From the NCBI GenBank assembly GCA_030612175.1, contig JAUWOJ010000023.1, forward strand, positions 1 through 13,839: a stretch of 13,839 bases of DNA, in the 5' to 3' direction. Source of the DNA: Candidatus Bipolaricaulota bacterium (lineage in GTDB: Bacteria > Bipolaricaulota > Bipolaricaulia > UBA7950 > UBA9294). The notes under the pieces are model-generated. The model saw only the letters and a program-made list of their open reading frames with translations. It was not told where the DNA came from and made no database searches. Both the position numbers and the translations under genes were made by a program. Shown here piece by piece: positions 1 to 6,395 of the stretch (position 1 is its first letter; each line of letters begins with the position of its first letter).

Positions 1-1835
1 GAAACAATAAGCCCTGCGGCAATAATCGACGTCACCAAGCTCGTTATCTGGCTCTTAGCAATCTGAGAGTACAGACTTGATTGGACCAGTGTCGGCCCCA
101 CCATCTGCGCTTTCACCGAGCCGGCAAAATGACTATCCAGATATGCCTGAACCTCATGGACAAGGTCCATCCGCTGGGCGCTCCCTTCCATCGAGTATAG
201 CCCCATCACCTCTCCAGCGGAGAAGTCACTGAGCGCCATATTACCAAGACTCCCTCCCTGCAGGCTGAAGAAAAACAAGAGCTGTGAGACTAATCTCGGT
301 GTGTCGGGGATAGCATAGTAGGCAGCGTCATCGGCATGGAACTTCTGGTTCATCTCTTTTACCAGATCGGCGATCGAGACTGTCTTATTCACTCCCTTCT
401 CCTGCAAGAAACCTTGGAGAGCAACGATCTCGTTCAACACAGCCGGCTCCAACAGACCGTCAGTAGTGCCAGTATCGATCTCGATCATCAGCTGCTCGCT
501 GCCGGAGAAGTGGCGCTTCATCAATTCCATTCCCTCTACTACAGGGTTACTATCTCCGAGAAACTCCCGTTCGGAGGTCTCTATCTGAAGGAGTGGCAGC
601 CCGGCAAGGAAAGCGACAAAGAGGATCGCCGAGAGCACAAGAACAGAACGCCGGCGCCGAATAACCAGCTGCTCGATGGCAGAGAGTACCCGGGTAATGG
701 GCCCTCGATCACTCTTCTTGGCCTTCCTCTCAGGGACCTTGAGCAAGGACAGGAGAGCCGGTATGAGGACAAGCGAGAGGACCATCGCTGCGCATACCCC
801 AATCGCAGTGACTACCCCGAACTGCCGTTGTGGGATGAGAAAGGAATTGACAAGGGAGAGAAAGCCAGCAACCGTGGTGAATCCGGCCATCGACACCGGA
901 GCCGTCATGTGCAGCCCTGTCTCAATGACTGCGGTGCGGCGATCGCTTCCGGTCTTGACCACCTCGTAATAGTAGTTCAACACATGGATGCAGTAGGCAA
1001 TTCCGATCGCCATCAAGATTACCGGCAGGATAAAGGAGATAATCGTTACGGGAACATCAAAGATAGCCATTAACCCCAATGTCCACAAAGTAGACAGCAC
1101 AACAACAAGTAGCGGCAATAGCACCCCGCGCACACTCCAGAAGCTAAAGTAAAGCACAAGAACAATTACCAGGATAACAAGGGGGAGAAGGATGACCAGA
1201 TCCTTTCCCATCAACTCAGAGAGGACAACGTTCATGTAAGACATCCCGGTGATATAGATCTTCTCCGGCGGGGAATCGTAGTTCTTGACGATCGCTATGA
1301 TCTCTTTCGCCACCGCGACCTGGTCGGCATCTATCTTTAGCTTGATCAGTACTGTTGCTGCTTGACTGTCGGTGGCAATGAGGTAATCCCGCACTGTGTT
1401 ACTTGCCATCGCCCGTTCCTGATAGATAGCAATCTCCTCCGGGGTCTCTGGAACGGCGCCCCCTGGAGAGGCTGGCCCAATGTTGATTGCCTTCTCCGTC
1501 CCGGTGATCACTTGCGCGTTAAGTGGGCTCGTCACCTCATCCACGCCAGCGATCTGTTCAAAGGACTCCGCCATGCGGCCAATCTTGGTTAGGGTGGCGA
1601 GGTTGAAGATTCCAGCCTCGTTCTCAACGGCTACCATCAGTAAAGACTGATCTCCGTAGCGCGCTTCCGCTCGTTCCATTGCTATTACCGAAGGGTCTGT
1701 TTTGTCGATATAGTTGGCAAAATCTGTGTCGGTGCGAAGACGTGGGATAAACGCGAGGAATCCCAAAGTAATCAACAGCACAATGCCAATTGCTATATAC
1801 GGGTGCGTAGCGATCCAGGAAAAGAATCTCCTCAT
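1..1835 (-). CDS. RND-superfamily exporter, HAE3/MMPL type (C-terminus beyond window)
   Basis: An open frame of 611 codons begins at ATG 1835 and is still open at base 1. It should be an inner-membrane proton-driven exporter of the hydrophobe/amphiphile efflux-3 (MMPL-like) branch of the RND superfamily. The N-terminus is a short basic stretch and a hydrophobic helix (about residues 13-30). A periplasmic domain of roughly 180 residues follows, then a block of hydrophobic segments (about 213-365). That block includes the GIAYCIHVLNYYYE stretch (278-291), which matches the conserved transmembrane motif of this family. A second repeat starts near residue 397 with another helix and second periplasmic domain. 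Only the last transmembrane block is missing. It starts directly after the tetR stop (TAG then ATG), so the two are one operon and the repressor very likely controls it. The substrate cannot be read from sequence; lipids, sterol-like compounds or drugs are typical. Confidence 0.92.
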   Translation of the reverse strand, partial: MRRFFSWIATHPYIAIGIVLLITLGFLAFIPRLRTDTDFANYIDKTDPSVIAMERAEARYGDQSLLMVAVENEAGIFNLATLTKIGRMAESFEQIAGVDEVTSPLNAQVITGTEKAINIGPASPGGAVPETPEEIAIYQERAMASNTVRDYLIATDSQAATVLIKLKIDADQVAVAKEIIAIVKNYDSPPEKIYITGMSYMNVVLSELMGKDLVILLPLVILVIVLVLYFSFWSVRGVLLPLLVVVLSTLWTLGLMAIFDVPVTIISFILPVILMAIGIAYCIHVLNYYYEVVKTGSDRRTAVIETGLHMTAPVSMAGFTTVAGFLSLVNSFLIPQRQFGVVTAIGVCAAMVLSLVLIPALLSLLKVPERKAKKSDRGPITRVLSAIEQLVIRRRRSVLVLSAILFVAFLAGLPLLQIETSEREFLGDSNPVVEGMELMKRHFSGSEQLMIEIDTGTTDGLLEPAVLNEIVALQGFLQEKGVNKTVSIADLVKEMNQKFHADDAAYYAIPDTPRLVSQLLFFFSLQGGSLGNMALSDFSAGEVMGLYSMEGSAQRMDLVHEVQAYLDSHFAGSVKAQMVGPTLVQSSLYSQIAKSQITSLVTSIIAAGLIV

Positions 1836-1858
1836 CTAAACCACCGCTTGTTGTTCAT
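1832..1858 (-). CDS. possible 8-codon minicistron coupling tetR to the exporter
   Basis: Inside the 3' end of tetR, in another frame, an AAGGAG ribosome site (1870-1865) lies six bases before an ATG (1858). The ATG opens an 8-codon frame, MNNKRWFR. Its TGA (1834-1832) overlaps the ATG of the exporter. The exporter start has no better ribosome site of its own, so this minicistron could deliver ribosomes to it. The short length means chance cannot be excluded. Confidence 0.3.
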   Translation of the reverse strand: MNNKRWFR

Positions 1859-2450
1859 CTGCTTCTCCTTTCTTCAGTCCGCTCCAGATGAAATCCGCTA
1901 GTTCGCTCGGGGCATCTTCAACGAGCCGGTCTGCTTGTTCAGGTGAGTAGCTCATTTCACAGATACTGATCGACTGCACAACCGCAAACAACGCCGAGGC
2001 AATGACGGAAGGATTACAGCGTCTAACCCAACCTTGGTCGATTCCTTTTTGAATCAACTCCTCGATTCTCTTCACTGCCCGTCGATGAAGCCCGATCAGA
2101 TTATCAGTAAATTCGGTTCCTGGATTGAATCGCTCCTGCAATAGTACGCGGGCGAGCCTCTTCCTTTTCCTCAGCAAACAAAAGTGCTCGTCGAGAATTT
2201 GCTTGATCTGGTCACGAATAGGCAGGCTACTTGCCTGAAGCTCATCGAATAATGGCATTTGTTCATCAAATTCAGCCTGGAAAATAGAGAGAAGGATCTC
2301 CTCCTTACTCTTGAAGTAGTTGTAAATCGTTCCTACTGCTACCCCCGCCTCATGAGCAATCGCTTCCATCCGCGCTCGGTGAAATCCTTCACCAGCAAAC
2401 ACCCGGACTGCCGCTTCCTTGATCATTTCTGCCTTACTGCGCTGCATCAT
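1836..2450 (-). CDS. TetR/AcrR-family transcriptional repressor
   Basis: A complete 204-residue protein of normal TetR length. The N-terminal helix-turn-helix lies at about residues 8-54, with the family signature around AVGTIYNYFKSKEEIL. The rest is a helical ligand-binding and dimerisation domain. Tandem ATG codons (2450 and 2447) follow a GAGGAG ribosome site at 2453-2458. The second ATG has the better spacing, so the protein may start one residue later. It abuts the RND exporter gene downstream and is preceded by a promoter carrying a perfect palindrome. It is therefore most simply a local repressor that releases the operon when the pump substrate or a related ligand binds. The ligand is unknown. 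Confidence 0.95.
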   Translation of the reverse strand: MMQRSKAEMIKEAAVRVFAGEGFHRARMEAIAHEAGVAVGTIYNYFKSKEEILLSIFQAEFDEQMPLFDELQASSLPIRDQIKQILDEHFCLLRKRKRLARVLLQERFNPGTEFTDNLIGLHRRAVKRIEELIQKGIDQGWVRRCNPSVIASALFAVVQSISICEMSYSPEQADRLVEDAPSELADFIWSGLKKGEADEQQAVV

Positions 2451-2464
2451 ATCTCCTCAAATAC

Positions 2465-2511
2465 TGAATGAACGTTCATTCATATTATACAGCCACAAAC
2501 TCCATAGTCAA
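2465..2511 (-). promoter_or_regulatory. tetR-exporter promoter with palindromic operator
   Basis: Read on the minus strand: a -35 TTGACT (2511-2506), a 16-bp spacer, and a consensus -10 TATAAT (2489-2484). The 18-bp perfect palindrome TGAATGAACGTTCATTCA (2482-2465) follows and covers the expected transcription start. Repeated TGAATGAAC half-sites of this kind are typical TetR-family operators. Occupation would block initiation, giving autorepression. Confidence 0.85.
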
Positions 2512-2858
2512 GGAAACAAACAATTAGTGCCCACTGAACAGTATTTGCGAACCAGACATACCTTGGTTGCGTTACTGCATGAGCCCAAGACCCGAGAGAC
2601 TCTGCGATTAGATCTTAATAATCCTTATCTGGTGGAGCCTGGGTGAACGATTGGAGAACCTTCGTTCTGACCTGCTCCTGGGCCTGGAAGGGTCTTATGA
2701 AGACCATTGCAGGGATTCAGCTCTTTGGGGACTACTTCGTGAGTGGAAGAGTCGATGTGAATGATTGCAGAACTTCGGCGGCCGGATTCCGACAGGAGCT
2801 CACAGGACTACAGGAGAACGTTCCTGTTCGCGTGTTCATAGTGAAGTATCTGCTCGGC
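2512..2858. other. intergenic stretch without a recognisable gene
   Basis: No convincing gene. Short plus-strand frames exist, including about 40 codons around 2650-2760 that read like a protein tail (LRSDLLLGLEG and a WGLLREWK stretch). They lack a start with a ribosome site and end in scattered stops. I take the stretch to be gene debris beside a recombinase remnant. Confidence 0.5.
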
Positions 2859-3014
2859 CTAAGAACACACTCCTGATGCAATCATAGGGCAGTTAGTTCG
2901 AGTCCTTTCAGACGTGATTGGTGCTTTTTGCTTGGGGGGTGCTAAGCCCCGATCTCGCAGGAACTTCGCATAGCCTTCCAGCACCGTTTTCAGTTTCTTT
3001 CCAACCTCGCTCAT
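2859..3014 (-). pseudogene. tyrosine recombinase/integron-integrase N-terminal remnant
   Basis: ATG 3014 has a GGAG ribosome site seven bases upstream and opens a 51-codon frame. The first 32 or so residues (MSEVGKKLKTVLEGYAKFL, then RDRGLAPPKQ) match the usual start of the SAM-like N-terminal domain of integron-type and related tyrosine recombinases. The following WVR-type helix and the whole catalytic domain are missing. After residue 33 the sequence loses resemblance and stops at 2859. The gene is therefore a truncated remnant. It points away from the plus-strand HNH gene and lies about 100 bp from the first GTTAGGC core. This is the geometry of intI, attI and first cassette in integrons. 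Assignment to IntI rather than another tyrosine recombinase is inference. Confidence 0.6.
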
Positions 3015-3105
3015 ATTTAGACTCCAGATTATGTACAATCTCCATAACTACTATAAAAAGAATGGCGTGGGAGCTTTCTTGCTGGCAGACGGAGATCTTG
3101 TGTAG

Positions 3106-3118
3106 AATAAGAAGTTAG
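3106..3118 (+). repeat. 13-bp direct repeat copy 1 with GTTAGGC core
   Basis: AATAAGAAGTTAG occurs here, 8 bases before the HNH start codon, and again at 3983-3995, 9 bases before the next start codon. It leads into GTTAGGC (3114-3120), which fits the GTTRRRY recombination core of integron sites. A weaker copy (10 of 13 bases) lies at 5779-5791. Confidence 0.7.
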
Positions 3119-3126
3119 GCCTATTT

Positions 3127-3984
3127 ATGACGCGACTAGCTATTCGAAAAGAATCATTGCGAGACTTGGCAATCCGGTCGAAGAACAAATGCGCATTCCC
3201 TGATTGCGATCACCCGCTACTGAACGCAGATGGAGTTTACGTAGCTGAGCTTTGCCACATTGAAGCAGCAGAGCCCGGCGGTCCACGCTACAACCCAAAT
3301 CAAACCGATGAAGAACGGAGAGCGCCATCCAAGTTGCTCTTCCTCTGCCAGCAACACCACAAAGTGACTGATGACGTAGAGCAGTATCCAGTGTCAAGGC
3401 TCCAGGAAACCAAAAGGACACATGAGGCTTTGCCGAAAGTTGTATTCAATTCAGAGTTGTTGCTCCAACGTCTAGAGGAGGTCCTCGCCGAGCAAGCTAC
3501 AATCCGAAACATCCTAAAAGCATCGCCGCAGTCAAATCCTGTCAATGGTTCCTACTCAATTGTTGGGCCAGAGCTGAAAGAGAGTTGGACACCCCAAGAG
3601 GGTAGATTTTACAAAACGAATACTGGCCCAAACACCTGGTTCAAATACTTAATGCGGGATGGCTGGCTGCATATTGAGCAGCGATTGGAAGATGGTTCGA
3701 TCGCATACTACGAAGTCAACGAGCAAGGAAGCGTAAGAACCACCCGCATGCCGTACCCGATCAAGGAGTACCGCGTCGTCATCCCAGAAGAACTCATACT
3801 AGACCAGAAGAAAATTTCATCGACGGTTGGAACCCACGCAATCCGAACCACACTCAAATGGTCCTTGGGGTCGGTGACCGAGCACTACATTGGCAGCGTC
3901 TTTGCAGGTGCGTATTGTCAAGCACGCTGCGTTACTGACCATAGGCAAAGGACAATCGAAGTTCTGGGAATGCCTGATGCCTAA
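3127..3984 (+). CDS. HNH-type endonuclease-like protein
   Basis: A 285-residue protein with an N-terminal HNH/zinc-finger domain. C22 and C27 (CAFPDC) form one half of the metal site, with C74 and H77 in LCQQHH the other. C43-H44-I45 carries the first catalytic histidine, and H77/H78 the last. The Asn usually found before LLFLC is replaced by S/K (APSKLL), so activity may be altered. Residues 130-285 are beta-rich and I do not recognise them; a sensing or target-binding role is possible. The ribosome site is poor and no clear promoter is visible, as is common for integron cassette genes. The gene is bounded by identical 13-bp repeats, and its TAA lies inside the second. HNH proteins of this layout occur in restriction and defence loci, but the role here is inferred. 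Confidence 0.8.
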   Translation: MTRLAIRKESLRDLAIRSKNKCAFPDCDHPLLNADGVYVAELCHIEAAEPGGPRYNPNQTDEERRAPSKLLFLCQQHHKVTDDVEQYPVSRLQETKRTHEALPKVVFNSELLLQRLEEVLAEQATIRNILKASPQSNPVNGSYSIVGPELKESWTPQEGRFYKTNTGPNTWFKYLMRDGWLHIEQRLEDGSIAYYEVNEQGSVRTTRMPYPIKEYRVVIPEELILDQKKISSTVGTHAIRTTLKWSLGSVTEHYIGSVFAGAYCQARCVTDHRQRTIEVLGMPDA

Positions 3985-3995
3985 TAAGAAGTTAG
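3983..3995 (+). repeat. 13-bp direct repeat copy 2 with GTTAGAC core
   Basis: Identical to 3106-3118. It overlaps the HNH stop codon and runs into GTTAGAC (3991-3997), a full GTTRRRY match. I could not find a paired RYYYAAC arm upstream, so this boundary is not a complete attC site. Confidence 0.7.
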
Positions 3996-4004
3996 ACTAA
4001 TACT

Positions 4005-4598
4005 ATGGCTTATACTGATCGTTTAATGGAAGCTTATCAAAAGGTGGTGCAAGGTGATTGGTCAAATGCATTAATCCAGATCTGCATCAACCTTGATATG
4101 ACAGCAAAGAAAACGTACGGAGGTAAACCGGGCACGCGGATTAAAAGGTACATTCGGGAAAACCAATATGCAATTACTCGAATAGCAATGTTACACCTTG
4201 AGGTTCACGGGGATATGTCTTTTTCAGTGTCCGGCGGCAAATATTTAAAATTTGAAGAAATCATATATGAACTTGTCCGGTGTGCGTTGTTACACGAAGG
4301 GGAATTGGATAAAAGAATCAAAATCGTAAAATCTGCTACCTTAGGGGTTGAAAGTGACGGTAGATTCGTCTTGTCTGAACACATTATTTATGCCTTTTTC
4401 CTTTTATTGGTCTCAGACCCACAAAATGCCAGAATAAAGTGGCCACCTACTGCTTCTTTCACTGCAGAAAACAAAACTTATAGCTTTGCGACAATTCAGC
4501 GTAATAAACGAAAATTGATTGATATATTTAGAAAAATATCGAAAGAAAATTCTAACAAGGCTAATTCAACCGACGCAAAAAGCCGCGCGGCTGATTAG
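4005..4598 (+). CDS. HEPN-like RX4H protein in an integron-type cassette
   Basis: A 197-residue, mostly helical protein, clearly more AT-rich than its neighbours. The helix YELVRCALLHEGEL places R92 and H97 in an RX4H arrangement, the catalytic motif of HEPN RNases found in toxins, Abi systems and CRISPR effectors. The C-terminal 30 residues are lysine-rich and probably disordered. No known full-length family was recognised, so the HEPN call rests on one motif plus helical character. The start lies 14 bases after a GTTAGAC core. The stop codon falls inside the attC-like site at 4550-4609, so gene plus site make a standard single-gene cassette of about 610 bp. No promoter or strong ribosome site is visible, so expression probably depends on read-through from the left. 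Confidence 0.72.
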   Translation: MAYTDRLMEAYQKVVQGDWSNALIQICINLDMTAKKTYGGKPGTRIKRYIRENQYAITRIAMLHLEVHGDMSFSVSGGKYLKFEEIIYELVRCALLHEGELDKRIKIVKSATLGVESDGRFVLSEHIIYAFFLLLVSDPQNARIKWPPTASFTAENKTYSFATIQRNKRKLIDIFRKISKENSNKANSTDAKSRAAD

Positions 4599-4609
4599 CA
4601 ACGTTAGCT
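4550..4609 (+). other. attC-like integron recombination site
   Basis: A 60-bp imperfect inverted repeat with the full attC layout. R' contains CTAAC (4552-4556), pairing with GTTAG of R'' (4603-4607). Three-base unpaired spacers follow (AAG and AAC). GCTAAT (4560-4565) pairs with ATTAGC (4594-4599). The stem continues with CA, CCG and CGC against GCG, CGG and TG (4567-4576 with 4585-4593). T4566 and A4573 bulge out and A4569 is mismatched. The loop is eight bases. Extra-helical bases on one arm and a central spacer are what integron integrases read. The text also resembles classical attC sequence (TTCAACCGACGC then GCGCGGCT). R'' reads GTTAGCT, one base off GTTRRRY. Confidence 0.75.
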
Positions 4610-4702
4610 GTTTGACCGACTATGAATACTGGGGGCGAGCCATGACAATATATCGTCACTCGGCACGAATTATCGAAACGAAAATAGTGAAAGGAGTGAG
4701 TG

Positions 4703-5761
4703 ATGCCTGAAGTTAAGTTAGGATCATTCGGAGAGTTGTCCTTTGGAATTGACTGGCGAGAAATCGGAGAATTGATTGGTCTGCTATCAAAAGCGAAGGA
4801 TGACTATCTCAACTACAACACTGAGGATATTCAGGGGTTTTATCCAAGCAAAGACTTGAAGTGGCTAGCGCGACGGGATGAAGATATCGATTTAATAGCT
4901 CCCTATTCGATTGAGTTTGACTACCGCAAGCATTCAGTAGGCGTGGGCTGGGGCAAGGTAAAAGTAGTCGAGCCGTTTGATTTTCCTCATGAACTCGCGT
5001 CCCACAAGAAATCTATGGTCGAGAAGTTTGAGCGTGCTGGCAAGCTATACAAAGGGGATAGGGCTTGCCCTCGAATCTGCGGCTTCAGCGTTTCCGATTC
5101 TGGAGAACCAGAATTCGTAGTTCAGATGGCGCGGTACTATGATCAAGTCGGTTCTAATCTCACAGTAGATCATCTTCTTCCTAAGTCGATTGAGGTGAGT
5201 GGTGAAGCTTGTTTGACCGCCAGAGATTGGGACATGAAGCAGGCGGGAGTCAAAGATAGACCCCCATCGTTTGAGAAGTCCCGCCTAGCAAACACAATAG
5301 GTGTTGCTGTTGGTGTCTATGCCAGGAATAAGAAGGGGGAGGTATGTCCGTTCAAACGCAAGAGAAGCAAAGTTGTTGCAGTATATGAAGGACAGTGGCA
5401 CGTGCCCTTCTCTTTCGCCCTTGCATGGAAACAGGGTCTGAAGCTGGGCGATACGCTTGGGTTGTCCGAGATGATCATGCAAGATTGGGGACATGAGCTT
5501 GCTGAAGAGCTTCGGTTAGAAATGTCGGACTTTGCGGAACCAAAGCCCGTAGCATTTTGCCGAGATTTAGTACGCGCCGGAAAAGCCCAGTTTTTCTTCG
5601 AAATCCAAAGCAAACTGAGTGCAGAGGATCTGTACAAAAACATACGTTCCGACAAAGCGGAATATGTCGGTGGGTTACGGAAAGTTGACTTGCCGTCGGA
5701 TAGTCATTCTCCAGAGCTTTTAGCATACTACTTGTTGACCAAGGCAGCAGATGTTGGATAG
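4703..5761 (+). CDS. protein with degenerate Nudix-like C-terminal domain
   Basis: Starts at ATG 4703, six bases after AAGGAG (4691-4696); a GTG one codon earlier is less well placed. 352 residues. Residues 1-195 are unassigned. From about 198 the protein reads like a Nudix fold: NTIGVAVGVYARNKKG, then a KRKRSKVVAVYEGQWHVPFSF strand region. A Nudix-box-like helix follows with E256, H264, E265, E268 and E269, ending L-R-L. Against GX5EX7REUXEEXGU it keeps the four acidic positions but has D for the first G, H for R and R for the last G. It may bind or hydrolyse a nucleotide derivative, or be a catalytically weak relative. It follows the attC-like site and so could be the third cassette, though I see no closing attC behind it. 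Function unknown. Confidence 0.75.
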   Translation: MPEVKLGSFGELSFGIDWREIGELIGLLSKAKDDYLNYNTEDIQGFYPSKDLKWLARRDEDIDLIAPYSIEFDYRKHSVGVGWGKVKVVEPFDFPHELASHKKSMVEKFERAGKLYKGDRACPRICGFSVSDSGEPEFVVQMARYYDQVGSNLTVDHLLPKSIEVSGEACLTARDWDMKQAGVKDRPPSFEKSRLANTIGVAVGVYARNKKGEVCPFKRKRSKVVAVYEGQWHVPFSFALAWKQGLKLGDTLGLSEMIMQDWGHELAEELRLEMSDFAEPKPVAFCRDLVRAGKAQFFFEIQSKLSAEDLYKNIRSDKAEYVGGLRKVDLPSDSHSPELLAYYLLTKAADVG

Positions 5762-5920
5762 TTGCTTAAGATTGGCATAATAGGAAGTTCTGCAAAAATA
5801 TGAATTCAGTAAATGCCACCAAGATTGTTCGTCAAATTGCTCGCCTGGTTGTCTCTTCAGACAGTTTCCAGCAGTACTTAGCCTAATCGTACCGAGAATC
5901 TTCGAACGAAAGTTCTAGAT
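5762..5920. other. short intergenic stretch with a 28-codon frame
   Basis: Contains the weak third copy of the AATAAGAAGTTAG repeat (5779-5791). An ATG-initiated 28-codon frame (5800-5886) encodes MNSVNATKIVRQIARLV and eleven more residues. Its AGGAAG is twelve bases from the ATG, too far for confident initiation. I do not call it a gene. Confidence 0.35.
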
Positions 5921-6262
5921 ATGGTGACCTCAGGCGTGGCAAGGAAAAGGGACAGAGAATGCAGATGGAAACGGAAAATCGAGGCGAAAGAGGTTGACGG
6001 AATCCGGAAAGGTCAACCAGGCTTTTGGGAGGCTGTTCTCAAGCGCTACGAAGCCAAGTGCGTGATCTATGGACTCAAAGACCGGGAACGTTTTTCCTTA
6101 ACCAAGCAGGATAAGGAAAGGATGCGCAAGCGCCTTGAAGGAGCGAAGAAAGCCTATGAGCGTCTGTCCCCATCTTCATCTTTGCTTATACCGGTCAAAT
6201 CCTATAGGCCGCCGTTACCTTCAGTTTTCAAGAGGGTTTCAGCAGTCTATCCACCGGACTAG
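5921..6262 (+). CDS. small basic hypothetical protein (doubtful)
   Basis: A 113-codon frame with a strongly basic, helical middle (KQDKERMRKRLEGAKKAYERL). No ribosome site precedes the ATG and no family was recognised. The last dozen codons run antisense over the recombinase remnant at 6228-6326, so the present 3' end may be a fusion to foreign sequence. It could be a real cassette-type gene or a chance frame. Confidence 0.35.
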   Translation: MVTSGVARKRDRECRWKRKIEAKEVDGIRKGQPGFWEAVLKRYEAKCVIYGLKDRERFSLTKQDKERMRKRLEGAKKAYERLSPSSSLLIPVKSYRPPLPSVFKRVSAVYPPD

Positions 6263-6326
6263 CCTTTGCATGAGCCTCTCGCGGGCTCACCCCCGCCAGG
6301 TTAACGTAGATCATCGTGGTCTTGAT
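6228..6326 (-). pseudogene. tyrosine recombinase C-terminal remnant A
   Basis: The minus strand reads KTTMIYVNLAGVSPREAHAK, then ASPVDRLLKPS and a stop. This is the C-terminal end of an integron/phage-type tyrosine recombinase, with the nucleophile in TTMIY and the SPxDRL tail seen in integron-integrase-like enzymes. Upstream codons (LINETPAI) look like a decayed LGH box, and the rest of the gene is absent. The protein text is nearly identical to remnant B beyond the Mrr gene. Confidence 0.75.
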
Positions 6327-6395
6327 AGCCGGAGTTTCATTGATAAGTGTCTTCCGGCCTCGGAGGACTAGATCAAAGACGATCGAGCAGCTCCG

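Noticed and set aside
336..1073. Long plus-strand open frame of 245 codons
   Set aside because: It is antisense to the RND exporter, which has clear transmembrane and family features. The frame's product is a low-complexity polar protein without a ribosome site.
2892..2906. GTTCGAGTCC resembling a tRNA T-loop near a recombinase remnant
   Set aside because: No T-stem pairing and no cloverleaf around it on either strand.
3140..3545. Minus-strand frames opposite the HNH gene
   Set aside because: Shadows of the HNH coding sequence; no family features or ribosome sites.
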